Source: an uncultured Thiotrichaceae bacterium (GTDB taxonomy: Bacteria; Pseudomonadota; Gammaproteobacteria; Thiotrichales; Thiotrichaceae). From it: a DNA stretch of 64,000 nt. The notes under the pieces are model-generated. The model was not told the DNA's origin. It saw only the letters and a list, made by a program, of their open reading frames with translations, and did not search any database. This document shows, in pieces, positions 8,710-18,886 of the stretch (position 1 is its first letter; each line of letters begins with the position of its first letter). The translations under genes and the position numbers were made by a program. Where the stretch lies: the NCBI GenBank assembly GCA_937925855.1, contig CALAMO010000035.1:32509-96508 (forward strand), in the 5' to 3' direction.

Positions 8710-8810
8710 GTCTTCAGGTACTGCGTTAAGGGAGTACTTTAATTATAGGCGCACCTTTTTCTTAGTGCTACAACAATCGAACAGAAACAGCCGAATCAAG
8801 TGTAGGTGAA

Positions 8811-10658
8811 TTACTCCGTATCAATAAACCCACCAGACTGCCGATTCCAGAAGCTAGCATACAGCCCACCTTTTTCTTTCAGCTCCTCATGCGTACCCTG
8901 CTCGACAATCTTCCCCTGATCCAGCACCACAATCCGATCCATCTGGGCTATAGTCGATAGCCGGTGCGCCACAGCAATCACCGTTTTATTGTGCATCACG
9001 CTAATCAGGGATTGCTGAATTTCTGCTTCGACTTCGCTGTCCAGCGCACTGGTGGCTTCATCGAGAATCAGGATGGGCGCATCTTTCAAAATGACCCGCG
9101 CCAGCGCAACCCGTTGCCGCTGGCCGCCGGATAATTTAACGCCACGTTCGCCCACATGTGCCTCATAGCCTTCACGACCTTTGCTATCGCGTAGCTCTTC
9201 AATAAAGCTATGCGCAGCGGCCAGTTTGGTGGCTGCAATCAGCTGTTCATCGCTGACATCCGTATGGCCTAACAGAATGTTATCTTTGACCGAGCGATTC
9301 AGTAGCGCCGCCTGTTGGGCAACCATGCCAATAGCCGCACGCAAGCTGTCCTGATCCACGTCGCGAATATCCTGGCCGTTTACCGAAATTGAGCCTTGTT
9401 CGGCCTCAAAGAAGCGCAGGATTAAATTAACCAGCGTAGATTTACCCGAACCGGAACGTCCGACCAGTCCGATCTTTTCGCCCGGCTTAATCGACAGTGA
9501 AATACCATCCAGACCCCCTTGCTTTTGACCATAGTGGTGTCTCAGGTCTTTGATCTCGATACCACCAGCGCCAACATCCAGCTCAGGTGTGTCATCTTCC
9601 TGTGGAATGGCAATCGGTTGCCCAATAGTGGTCAGGGCTTCGCGCAGTGAGCCGACTTGCCTGAAGACCCACCACACAGAATCCAAAATCCAGTCGGCCA
9701 TGGTCGTGATACGCAGCGACAGTGCAATCATTGCCGATACTAAGCCGATGGTTGCAGCGTCAGTTGACCAGAGCCAGATGCCGTAGCCAATGAAACCGAC
9801 CATGACCACGGCTTCCAGCATGATTAGGGTTGTCCATAGCGCGACACTAATCTGGCGTGTCTCAAACAGGCGTTGGCGTGTGTCCTCCAGACGGGTATGC
9901 AGATCAGCGGCGATCTGGTTTCTGGGGGCAAACAGCTTCAGCGTATCGAAATTAGAAAATCCATCCACTACAGTCCCCACCAGCGCAGATTTTGCAGCTT
10001 GAAAGCGCCGCTGTGCATTAACCATGCGCGGAATCACCCAGGTCAGTATACTGATATAGAGACCGAGCCACAGCAACAGGGGCAGCGCTAACCAGATGTC
10101 TGTGCCTGCCATTAACACCACGACGCCGATCATATAAACCAGACCAAAGCCAACCGCATTGATTGCCTTATACATAATGTCGGTGACGTGATTACCAATA
10201 TCGACCAGGCGACTTGAGGTTCTGCCCGACAAGTCCTCCTGAAACCACCCCACAGACTGTCGAATCAGATGGTCATAAGCCCGCCACCTGACCAGGTTGG
10301 CGGCGTTACATTGCAATGAGATGTCGTTGACCGCGAGACGTAAAAACTGGGCAAGTGGCCGGAATAAAAACACGACTAGCGCGGCACCCAGCAAACCCCA
10401 GCCCTCGGTTTCCCAGAAATTCTCCAGCGAGCTGGCGGCGAGCGTGTCAATCACCTGCCCGGCATACTGAATTAACCAAACCTCAACCGCTGCCGCCAGT
10501 GCTGTCACTATTACGCTCGCAATTAAAATGCGACGTAGCGGTTTAAAGTGGGATTTTAGATAAGGCCATACGGTTGAATGTGGCGCAGCGCCCGATAAGT
10601 CGTAAGGATCTGTGGCGTTTAGAAAGAAGCGGGTAATGCGCTCGTATAAGCCTTTCAT
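8811..10658 (-). CDS. ABC transporter, fused permease and ATPase (MsbA-like exporter half)
   Basis: About 615 residues with an N-terminal six-helix membrane domain (roughly 40-340) and a C-terminal ATPase domain. The ATPase shows Walker A (GRSGSGKST), the ABC signature (LSGGQRQRVAL), Walker B (LILDEATSALD) and the switch His (AVAHRLSTI). It should work as a dimer and export a lipid, peptide or drug; the substrate is not readable. The start was set at 10658 (MKGLYERITRF) because AGGAAA stands just before it; an upstream in-frame ATG at 10718 lacks such a site. It is divergent from the sugar epimerase gene. Confidence 0.88.
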   Translation of the reverse strand: MKGLYERITRFFLNATDPYDLSGAAPHSTVWPYLKSHFKPLRRILIASVIVTALAAAVEVWLIQYAGQVIDTLAASSLENFWETEGWGLLGAALVVFLFRPLAQFLRLAVNDISLQCNAANLVRWRAYDHLIRQSVGWFQEDLSGRTSSRLVDIGNHVTDIMYKAINAVGFGLVYMIGVVVLMAGTDIWLALPLLLWLGLYISILTWVIPRMVNAQRRFQAAKSALVGTVVDGFSNFDTLKLFAPRNQIAADLHTRLEDTRQRLFETRQISVALWTTLIMLEAVVMVGFIGYGIWLWSTDAATIGLVSAMIALSLRITTMADWILDSVWWVFRQVGSLREALTTIGQPIAIPQEDDTPELDVGAGGIEIKDLRHHYGQKQGGLDGISLSIKPGEKIGLVGRSGSGKSTLVNLILRFFEAEQGSISVNGQDIRDVDQDSLRAAIGMVAQQAALLNRSVKDNILLGHTDVSDEQLIAATKLAAAHSFIEELRDSKGREGYEAHVGERGVKLSGGQRQRVALARVILKDAPILILDEATSALDSEVEAEIQQSLISVMHNKTVIAVAHRLSTIAQMDRIVVLDQGKIVEQGTHEELKEKGGLYASFWNRQSGGFIDTE

Positions 10659-10801
10659 TTCTGCTTTCCTGTGGCGGGAAATGTGTAAATTATGATGCCC
10701 TCTGTAAACAATAATCAATCTACATCATCCAATGCACCTATTGCAGACGGCATCAAACTGACATACTACCATGCAAATTCACACGCACAGGAACATTAGC
10801 T

Positions 10802-12022
10802 TTGAAAACGGCACGCACTGAACAAATGATAGTTAGTCACCAACCTGAGGCTGATGCGCCGATAGAGGATTGGGTCAACTGGTTCTGGGATTTTTTCCTG
10901 CCCAATTGGATTGAGCGTGCGCGTGATCCGGCTGGTTTCGGTTTTTTCGACCTGTTAGATGAACAGGCTCAACCCGCTCAAACGGATAGAAGAACGGTAT
11001 TGGCACAGGCGAGGCTGTTGTTTACCTTTTCGCACCTTGCCCTGATTTCAAAGCAGCCGGTTTACCATGATGCTGCCCGCATTGCCTATGAGTCGTTATC
11101 AAAATTCCGCAAAGCGGCGGGTGCCTATTGTCGCGCACGCTCAGGACAGGGCGAAGCTAGCGGTGATGCGAATGATGACCTCGCCTACAGTTATGATCAA
11201 AGCTTTGTGATTCTTGGTTTGGTCACCTGGGGATGTCTGCATCCCGATGCAGACGTTGAAGCAGAACTTGAAGCCTGTTGGTTTAATCTTAGCAGTCGGC
11301 TGACTGATGCTGCGACCGGTCTTTTGCTGGAACACGATGGCCTAACTAAACCGGCGGCGGCAGATGCCCCTTACCGCGCCCAAAATCCGCATATGCACCT
11401 GTATGAAGCGGCGCTCCAGGCTTATGAAATGACCGGGAATCCGGTTTGGCTGGCGCGGGCCAAACACATGCGTGCTAAAGGGCTGGAATATTTCTTTGAT
11501 GCGGAGAGCGGCACCATTATGGAATTTCTGGCACCTGACCTAAGCCTCTTACCGGACTATCCCGGTCAGCGCCGTGAAATCGGTCATCAGTGTGAATGGG
11601 CGTGGTTACTGCTGCGTGAAGTGGCGCTGGGTGGGGATCAATCTCTGCAAACGGTTGCCGCGCAGCTGCTGGCGTTTGCGGATCAGTATGGCTTTGCGCC
11701 TGAGGGTGTTATGCGGGGGGCGGCATTTGATGCGGTGGCGGCTGATGTTAACCAGCGTGAAGAGCGCTTTTTGCTGTGGCCACAGACTGAGGCGATTAAG
11801 ACCTATGCTATTCGTACAGCTGATGCTGACTATGCACAGCAGGGAAGGGCGCTGGCGTTATTGCTGTTCCGCCGTTATTTTAAGCGGCGGGCAGCATTTG
11901 TTAATCAGCTGGATGCTGAGGGTGTGCCGCTATGGCCGGATGCGCTGAGTCGCTTGCATTATCATCTGGTGCTGGCGTTTACCGAAGGCGCACGGGCGGG
12001 GCTTTGGGGATATCCTGATTGA
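10802..12022 (+). CDS. AGE-family sugar epimerase/isomerase (N-acylglucosamine 2-epimerase fold)
   Basis: A 406-residue (alpha/alpha)6-barrel protein of the N-acylglucosamine 2-epimerase / mannose isomerase family. Candidate catalytic His residues lie in NPHMHLYEAALQAYEMTG and in REIGHQCEWAWLLLRE, and the late stretch LWPQTEAIKTYA is also conserved. Members convert mannose, glucose, cellobiose or N-acylglucosamine epimers; which one cannot be told here. The start TTG at 10802 follows AGGA with nine bases between; ATG 10826 is an alternative. A sugar role could link with the upstream alginate lyase, but that is inference. Confidence 0.8.
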   Translation: MKTARTEQMIVSHQPEADAPIEDWVNWFWDFFLPNWIERARDPAGFGFFDLLDEQAQPAQTDRRTVLAQARLLFTFSHLALISKQPVYHDAARIAYESLSKFRKAAGAYCRARSGQGEASGDANDDLAYSYDQSFVILGLVTWGCLHPDADVEAELEACWFNLSSRLTDAATGLLLEHDGLTKPAAADAPYRAQNPHMHLYEAALQAYEMTGNPVWLARAKHMRAKGLEYFFDAESGTIMEFLAPDLSLLPDYPGQRREIGHQCEWAWLLLREVALGGDQSLQTVAAQLLAFADQYGFAPEGVMRGAAFDAVAADVNQREERFLLWPQTEAIKTYAIRTADADYAQQGRALALLLFRRYFKRRAAFVNQLDAEGVPLWPDALSRLHYHLVLAFTEGARAGLWGYPD

Positions 12023-12464
12023 TTTACAAATGAGTTCATGACAAATAAACGGATCTTGACATATAACCCTAAATTGTCAGCATAACGTTGATGATTGCGG
12101 GTTTTAATTTGCAATTTTGGAATAACGCTCCATAGATAAAATAAAAAAACAAGAGTAGTTACATAATTTCTTACAAAAAAGTTTGCCTGTAGATCTATTT
12201 TGCTCTATCTTGGTGATCGAAATATAAAGCTACATCAGATGGGTACGGGCAAAGTACTCTATCAAGAGTGAAAGTTACTATCTGAAAGTATTTCTTTATT
12301 CAGTGGAATTGCTCCATCCAAGCATATTCCCAGTAAGAAAATCCCTACGCAGCTTACTTCTATCTACTGTTAAATCTTAAATAGAGCGCTGCATTGTTTA
12401 ACTCATATCAAATTCCATATCTGTTAGCTGACAAAGCTGCCAGGCAAGATTCGGGTGTCAATTT
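12023..12464 (+). other. AT-rich intergenic stretch before the giant gene
   Basis: No credible gene is seen in these 442 bases. Base composition falls sharply compared with the GC-richer AGE gene and stays low through the next gene, which marks a compositional boundary near 12030. The promoter of the giant gene must lie here, but several weak AT-rich candidates exist and none stands out. A segment at about 12031-12063 resembles one at 55199-55231. Confidence 0.5.
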
Positions 12465-15400
12465 ATGGCTGAAGAAAAACCAAACAATGCTGAAAATAAG
12501 AACTATAAATTTTCTGATTATCGCTTCCTGATCCCTTTTGGGCGTTATCGTTTAGATAATGAGCGTAATGTGGATAATGCTTCTGTTTATATAGGCAGGG
12601 AAGGGCACAGAGCATTTTTAACAGAAGCCTTGAATGGTGGTGGCCGCCGTGGTGCCTTTCTAATTACTGGGCGGCGTGGCGTGGGTAAAACAACGTTTGT
12701 TGAAAGTTGTATTGATGAATATGAAAATGCTACTTTTCGGCGATTTTTGCGCAGTAACTATGGACGTTCCGGTATAGACTTATTTATGATGTTAGGTCTT
12801 GCTGTTTTGAGTGTCATAATCCTTATTGTTTGCAGTAATTCGATTGAGATTTTGGCAGTTGCTCAAAAAGAAAACCCAATACTGTGGATACCTTTGTTGG
12901 CCTTGATTGCGATTGTATTGATTCCACTTATATATGGTTTTTTTATATTAAACACAGTTGTTGAACATTATAGAGTAAGTTTCCAACAAAATCAACATAT
13001 TGGTGCAGAAGAGAAGTTGGTTAAACGCTTTTATGATCACTTAGGTGTCGTTGCCGCAAATGTTCCAAGTATTGTTGTAACAATTTTAGTATCTATTGGT
13101 TTCTTTTATCTAATCTATTGGTATGAGCCATTTGGTGCACCTACCGAAAGCATGAGTAGGTTATTGTTAATGCTCAGTTTTGTTGGCATTTTCTCTTTGT
13201 TTTTTCACAGAAAAAAACCTAAACACCCAGTAAAAAACTTCACTTATAATTTTTTTGTTTTATTATTATCTTTTGGAGTCGCTCTTGGTTTTTTTGGTGA
13301 AAATGAATATGCAGATGATAATTTAAAATTGGTTTCAGATATATTATTACGCTCAATTTTTATTGGTTTTTTGGTTATCTTATTAACTTTTTTGATAAAT
13401 TTTATAAAAATGTCTGGCTCCGAAGAAAAAGTTATTCCTGAGAAAGAACTATTTAGAATGGGATTTGTTAATTCTTTCGGCGCATTAATTTTTTTTCTAG
13501 TCATAGTGTATATGCTTTTCCCACTATTTTTAGGTGGCAGCCTGCTTGAAGGCATTCTGCTTTATTACTATCTTCCATTAGCTTCAATTGCAATTATTTT
13601 AGCGGTAGCTCTTTCTTATTTCATTATTTTAAAGGTTGATATTTTTTCTGATTTTAGGAAAAAATTAAAATTTAGATATTATGTTCCTCCAATAGAAGCT
13701 GTAATCATCACTAAGGTTTTTTTGTTATTTTTAATTAGCTGTCAATTAATATATCCTATATTAGGCGCATTGAAACCCACTGAATGCGATTCTGCAATTA
13801 ATAATAAAAATATTTTTATTTTTGAAAGTGGACTATGTCTCAATAAAAATGAATTATACAATGGATATATTCATTATGAGGCTTTTAAGAGTGGGAGGCC
13901 TAAAAATCTATGGATTAAAAATTCAAGTTCAATGAGTTATTTTTCACTTGAAAGCGATTCTGATAGATATAATACGAACAAGCCTCTTTACTATACATTG
14001 TTTCCATCTGATTCATTGGAGGAAATATATTGGTTGTTTTTAGTCGTTTTTATTTCAATAGTCCTTTATTATATAGAATATGAGTGGATATGTCGGCCTT
14101 ATATTGCTCAAAGGCAAACAAATGTATTGGATAATGGGCCAAGACTTAGAATACAAACGCAGCATGATTTTGATCCTGTTTGGCAAGAAACAGAATATAT
14201 TGATGGGAGTGACAAAGCAAATTCTGTTTTTAATGAAAAACAAAATTTAGCGTCAGAAGGCTTTCGTAAGCTCGAACGCACTACTTATGTTTATCTGCTT
14301 TGTTCTTTTTGGATGCCATCTATTGTTGCCAAAATCAACCTTGGTTTTGATGCGCTTGATCATCGTGGTGTTATTCATTCGATGCTTTATAGTTTAAGGC
14401 AGGAGTATAATAATAAATTGCTTAGTTGGAGATCTCCCTACTATTTATTGATAAAGTTGATTTGGGTATGTATGCTGATCTTTATCTGCTCTTTAATAGG
14501 TAGAAATGCATTAGATTTTCCAGAAATAAATAAAAATACAATTAACAAGAAAGATGGGATCTATGTTACATCTGACGATCTGACATTGGATTACTGCCAG
14601 TTAATTATCAACCATAAAATTCCAGTCCAATATAGCGAAAATATGTTAGTTGAAGGTGCATGCTCTTCATTTCCAAGTTTGACTAACACTTTGGTTCCTG
14701 CTTTTTACTATACTTTGTTAGAGATTCCGGTTTGGGAGGGATCAAATATAACAGAACACTTTATAGAGTATTTTTTGCACTATAATCATGGCTTGCCAAT
14801 TATGGAAAGAAGTTATAAAAGTAATTATAAAAAATTTGAAATTAAACAAAATCAATCTCTTAATTTGAGGGTATATCATATCTTGACTTTCATTCTATTA
14901 ATTTGGTTTGGAAAAAAATTATCAACTTGGATTAACTTCTTTCCATACAAAAAAACTTTTGATGAAATCAACGAAATTATTGATGATCTCAACATGAGAA
15001 AAAAAGAGAGCAGGAGGACTGGTCGCTGGTCTCCAGTCCATTTTTCGAACAAGGCATTCGGTAAAGAAGTTGAGGCGGAATTTTCAAGAGACGAACGTGA
15101 CCCAAGAGCGATTGAGCTGAATTTCCTTAACTTGTTAGAAAGAATGCAGAACAATACCATTAAAATTCCTTTTGTACTTTCTGGCAGAATCAGCGTCCCC
15201 ACACCTGAAGTGCATTTCATTTTTGATGAGTTAGATAAAATTACTGGGATGGTGGGCACCAATACTATCTCACCAGAAACAAATGAAGCAGAACGCAGCT
15301 TGATTCAAGATGAGCGCCGCCGAGCGTTTGCTTTACATAGCTTATTGTCTGATATGAAAAGAGTGATCTCATCAGCACCTGCTCGGTTTATGTTCGTTGG

Positions 15401-18400
15401 AAGCCGCATGCTGCATGATGAATGGATGGCAGATCAGGGTAGGCGCCAACCTTTACTTTCTAGTATATTCGATGCAGAAATTTACTTACCCTCCTTAATG
15501 TTAGATCTACCGCGTTCCGCTACAACAAAAGCAAATAAACCCAGAACTGATTATAAACTTACTTTCCGTATAGAAGAGTATTTACTGCGAACGCACAATA
15601 GCTCAAGGAAGCTATATCAACAAATGGTACGCACACGATTTTCGCCGTTTTATGCATTGCCTAGCCGAGATAATTCTAAAGCGCAATTCTATGAATCCAG
15701 ATACGATGAAACGTTAAGAGACAAGCTCCGCAAAGAGATGTTTATTACTATTTCCTGTCCAAATTTTTATCTAGAAGTGGATAAGGGAGAGAAGTTCAAT
15801 GGCTTTATTGATGAATTTATAAATTTTCTTACCTATCGCAGTGCAGGAACACCTAAAAAAATAGATGAGATTCTGTCTAGTTTTATGCGACAGTCTGCAC
15901 ACTTTACAAAGCCTGATACGAAACATCGTTATACTAAACTTCCTTGTCGGGATGTATTAGCACTAAATGATCGAGAGATATACCGCATCCAATTTATCAA
16001 TGATTTATTTAAACATTTGTTAGATAAATTTGAAACGGTATTAGTTGATCGTGATGATAAGGTCTCTGTTAATATTATTTATCTGTTTGATTTCTTGATG
16101 AAATTTCATCAAAGAGCATTTAGCTGGAGCAGCTTAGATCGAATTGATGAATTATCTCATATGCACAGGGCACCTGATATACGCACGATGTTTGAGGAGG
16201 TGGTTGAAGAAAGCGCAGAGAAAATGCTACATAAGATTTTTCATGGCCTATATGCCTACAGATTCAGAAGTGATTTTTCCGCCGAAGTTAAGTACTTATC
16301 GCGACGTTCTAAACCCGAAATGGCTGCTTTTAATTTCACATTAGACGAGTCCCAGGAATTAAAAGCTATTTATACTTCTTTATTGGATATACAGGGTACT
16401 TCTAACGTTGAGGTTATTGAGGCACTGGGTGAGCTACACGAGTATGATCAGGCCTATGAAACAGCGCGCGGATATTATGAAAAAGCGCTTATGCTCCATG
16501 ATGAGAAATTTGGGCGCTATATGGGGAATAGCGTTGATATAGAAGATGTTATTACCGAAGGTTACAAGGGTGCAGCAGAAGGGTTCAAAAATCAGCGGAG
16601 CTTAGATAATATCAATACCTCTGACTTAGGTAACCTTGCGCAGTTAATGACTAATGTGCCGCCGCCAGATCGTGTGCCATTTATTAAAGCTATTATGATG
16701 CATGACAAAGAGGCAATTAAGGATACTACATTTTTTGTGCCTTGGATTGTGCGCCGTGTCAGACTAATGTTGCAAATTGGGCTGACCTTTGAGCTTGAGT
16801 TAGATTTTGAACGTGCTCAAGCGCATTATCATGCAGCTAACTGGTTGACTAGGGCCGCTACTGAAGCTGCCTTCCCTATGCAGCAAGATAATGCGGATGG
16901 ACTAAGTGAAGATAATAGGTTTTGGGCACAGAGTTACTTCAAGCATATTGCGACGCTACTACTACAGCCGATTTTTTCTGAGGCTTGGATTGCTGAAAAG
17001 GTTGAGGCCGCTGTTGATACCAGTGCGGGTATGGTTGAGTCTTACCTTATTGATGTACGCAAACGTTTCCCCTTCTTAAATGAGACAGATGCAACTCAAG
17101 ACCTTAGTCTGAAAAAATATATTATGAATGATGGTTCTGCCACTAATAAAGGAGCCATCGGCGGTTCCAATTTTGCTTTGCTAGGCGCCGATTTGCATAA
17201 TAAAGCAGGTGATCTTTATTTCTTTAAAGGTAGAGATTCACTTTCAAAAGATGTTGATTCAATTTTCGCAGCTGAAAAATCAGATTCTGGCTTGTATGTT
17301 CGTAGAGCGGGTTATCTGTTGCGTGCGCAGTATCATTATGCTGTCTCATTACATGAATTAAGGCGTTTTTCTTGCTATCGTACCAGTACGTCTGGTTTGA
17401 AATTCAACACTTTGAATGGTTTAAGCACCTTTGAAAAGGGTTCGCATACTACCTACGAAATGCAATCATTTGCCGATAAGTTTTTTGATTTTAATGAAGC
17501 ACATGTTTCGAGGATATCTATTGATCATTTAATCAGCCATTCTAGTTATACTCAAGCTGAAGTAATTAAGCCTTTGTTATCAGATGAATCTATTGATAAA
17601 TTCTATGAAACCATGAAGGCTTGGTTATCACTACCTGATGAGGAAACTGTGCTTGCTAAGTACTTGTCTGATAATGTGGAAGACCTTAACCTTGTTGAAA
17701 GAAATTTATATGAGCGTTTAGGTTACTGGTCTTTATCTCCTGAAGACTATGGTCTTACAACTAACATAGAAAATAGCCTGTCGGACAACTATTTCTCTAT
17801 AGTAAAGTTTACAGAAAACGTTAGTTCTGTCGATACACTGATCAGTTCGTTACTATCATCATTGTGTGCGGCTAGGCTTTTAAGTGAGGCGGGTTTCTAT
17901 GTTTCAGCGACTAACGAGATACAAATTGTTCTTCAACATGTATTATGTTACTTGAAATGGTTGAGAATAAAAATATTGCTTGAGTGTGAATCAAACGAAC
18001 AGAAAGCAAGACATATTGTGAATATTGGCTTGTTATTGGCTAAGATTGCAGTAAAAGCTTTTGCTGAGCACGACAGTTATTTCTTGCTCTCAAATAATGA
18101 AAATGTGGGTAGAAAAGTATATCCAGTTAAAATTTCTAGCTTGGCTTTAAGTCTGTGCGAATTTTTAAATGCCTTTTATATAAATGCTGAAGCTCTTGAT
18201 TGTATAGATGCTGCTGCCGAAACCAAATACTATCTTGAAGAGGTTTTTGCTAATTACTTAATTAAATACCAAGGTGATTTTTCTTTTGGTGATGCTGTTT
18301 GTTTTTCAGAAATTGACTTTTCCAATCAAGAAAATATTTCGGATTTCATGATAAAGCGCTATAAGTACCCCGCTTTGGAAAACATGATTATGTTGAAGAA

Positions 18401-18830
18401 TAAAATCGATAATTGCATTCTTTGTTCAATGGAGCAAGGGACAAGGAGTACTATTGGCCCAGACATGGATAACTTGAAAGCAAAGCTAAAGAGCTGGTTT
18501 GAAGAGCTGCGGGATGTAGAAAAACGCTTTGATGCCGCTATGTTATTTTCTCCTTCGATGCTAGCTGAAACGGCCTTCTTGATGTGGAGATACCATGAAA
18601 ATGACGCTGAACAGGAGCGCTATAGAAAAATTGCGCTAGTGCAAGTTCGGCGGGCTATCCAAATGTTTACCCAGGGGCGGGAATACTATAAAACTATATC
18701 AAAGATGTATTATCTGTTTGATGAATTTAATGACCGCACTATCCATGCAAACCATGCGATACAGATGGCGGGTGCTGATATGCTAATGATGTTTGAACAG
18801 GACTTGACTAAGAAAAAAACATCATCATAG
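12465..18830 (+). CDS. Giant membrane P-loop NTPase with split ATPase domain and TPR-like C-terminal half (KAP-like), function unknown
   Basis: A 2121-residue protein. Walker A (GRRGVGKTT) is at residues 69-77. A long insert follows, with about ten or more hydrophobic helices between residues 100 and 850. Walker B-like FIFDELDKI comes only at about 918-926, followed by a likely sensor strand, ARFMFVGSR. Membrane helices between Walker A and B are a feature of KAP-type NTPases, so the fold may be related. From about residue 1300 on, the protein is soluble and helical, with TPR-like units (ALGELHEYDQAYETARGYYEKALMLHDE). The gene is AT-rich and rare-codon rich compared with its neighbours, which suggests transfer. 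It ends at a strong hairpin. A defence or stress-sensing role is possible but unproven. Confidence 0.8.
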   Translation: MAEEKPNNAENKNYKFSDYRFLIPFGRYRLDNERNVDNASVYIGREGHRAFLTEALNGGGRRGAFLITGRRGVGKTTFVESCIDEYENATFRRFLRSNYGRSGIDLFMMLGLAVLSVIILIVCSNSIEILAVAQKENPILWIPLLALIAIVLIPLIYGFFILNTVVEHYRVSFQQNQHIGAEEKLVKRFYDHLGVVAANVPSIVVTILVSIGFFYLIYWYEPFGAPTESMSRLLLMLSFVGIFSLFFHRKKPKHPVKNFTYNFFVLLLSFGVALGFFGENEYADDNLKLVSDILLRSIFIGFLVILLTFLINFIKMSGSEEKVIPEKELFRMGFVNSFGALIFFLVIVYMLFPLFLGGSLLEGILLYYYLPLASIAIILAVALSYFIILKVDIFSDFRKKLKFRYYVPPIEAVIITKVFLLFLISCQLIYPILGALKPTECDSAINNKNIFIFESGLCLNKNELYNGYIHYEAFKSGRPKNLWIKNSSSMSYFSLESDSDRYNTNKPLYYTLFPSDSLEEIYWLFLVVFISIVLYYIEYEWICRPYIAQRQTNVLDNGPRLRIQTQHDFDPVWQETEYIDGSDKANSVFNEKQNLASEGFRKLERTTYVYLLCSFWMPSIVAKINLGFDALDHRGVIHSMLYSLRQEYNNKLLSWRSPYYLLIKLIWVCMLIFICSLIGRNALDFPEINKNTINKKDGIYVTSDDLTLDYCQLIINHKIPVQYSENMLVEGACSSFPSLTNTLVPAFYYTLLEIPVWEGSNITEHFIEYFLHYNHGLPIMERSYKSNYKKFEIKQNQSLNLRVYHILTFILLIWFGKKLSTWINFFPYKKTFDEINEIIDDLNMRKKESRRTGRWSPVHFSNKAFGKEVEAEFSRDERDPRAIELNFLNLLERMQNNTIKIPFVLSGRISVPTPEVHFIFDELDKITGMVGTNTISPETNEAERSLIQDERRRAFALHSLLSDMKRVISSAPARFMFVGSRMLHDEWMADQGRRQPLLSSIFDAEIYLPSLMLDLPRSATTKANKPRTDYKLTFRIEEYLLRTHNSSRKLYQQMVRTRFSPFYALPSRDNSKAQFYESRYDETLRDKLRKEMFITISCPNFYLEVDKGEKFNGFIDEFINFLTYRSAGTPKKIDEILSSFMRQSAHFTKPDTKHRYTKLPCRDVLALNDREIYRIQFINDLFKHLLDKFETVLVDRDDKVSVNIIYLFDFLMKFHQRAFSWSSLDRIDELSHMHRAPDIRTMFEEVVEESAEKMLHKIFHGLYAYRFRSDFSAEVKYLSRRSKPEMAAFNFTLDESQELKAIYTSLLDIQGTSNVEVIEALGELHEYDQAYETARGYYEKALMLHDEKFGRYMGNSVDIEDVITEGYKGAAEGFKNQRSLDNINTSDLGNLAQLMTNVPPPDRVPFIKAIMMHDKEAIKDTTFFVPWIVRRVRLMLQIGLTFELELDFERAQAHYHAANWLTRAATEAAFPMQQDNADGLSEDNRFWAQSYFKHIATLLLQPIFSEAWIAEKVEAAVDTSAGMVESYLIDVRKRFPFLNETDATQDLSLKKYIMNDGSATNKGAIGGSNFALLGADLHNKAGDLYFFKGRDSLSKDVDSIFAAEKSDSGLYVRRAGYLLRAQYHYAVSLHELRRFSCYRTSTSGLKFNTLNGLSTFEKGSHTTYEMQSFADKFFDFNEAHVSRISIDHLISHSSYTQAEVIKPLLSDESIDKFYETMKAWLSLPDEETVLAKYLSDNVEDLNLVERNLYERLGYWSLSPEDYGLTTNIENSLSDNYFSIVKFTENVSSVDTLISSLLSSLCAARLLSEAGFYVSATNEIQIVLQHVLCYLKWLRIKILLECESNEQKARHIVNIGLLLAKIAVKAFAEHDSYFLLSNNENVGRKVYPVKISSLALSLCEFLNAFYINAEALDCIDAAAETKYYLEEVFANYLIKYQGDFSFGDAVCFSEIDFSNQENISDFMIKRYKYPALENMIMLKNKIDNCILCSMEQGTRSTIGPDMDNLKAKLKSWFEELRDVEKRFDAAMLFSPSMLAETAFLMWRYHENDAEQERYRKIALVQVRRAIQMFTQGREYYKTISKMYYLFDEFNDRTIHANHAIQMAGADMLMMFEQDLTKKKTSS

Positions 18831-18835
18831 ATGAT

Positions 18836-18872
18836 ACCACAGCCGCATCGATCCTATCGATGCAGCTGTGGT
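18836..18872. terminator. Bidirectional hairpin terminator between convergent genes
   Basis: The arms ACCACAGC-C-GCATCGAT and ATCGATGC-A-GCTGTGGT pair over 16 base pairs with one mismatch and a three-base loop. It lies six bases past the stop of the giant gene and fourteen before the end of the convergent DUF1501 gene. There is no long T run, so its efficiency is uncertain. Confidence 0.7.
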
Positions 18873-18886
18873 AAAATTCACTGAAA

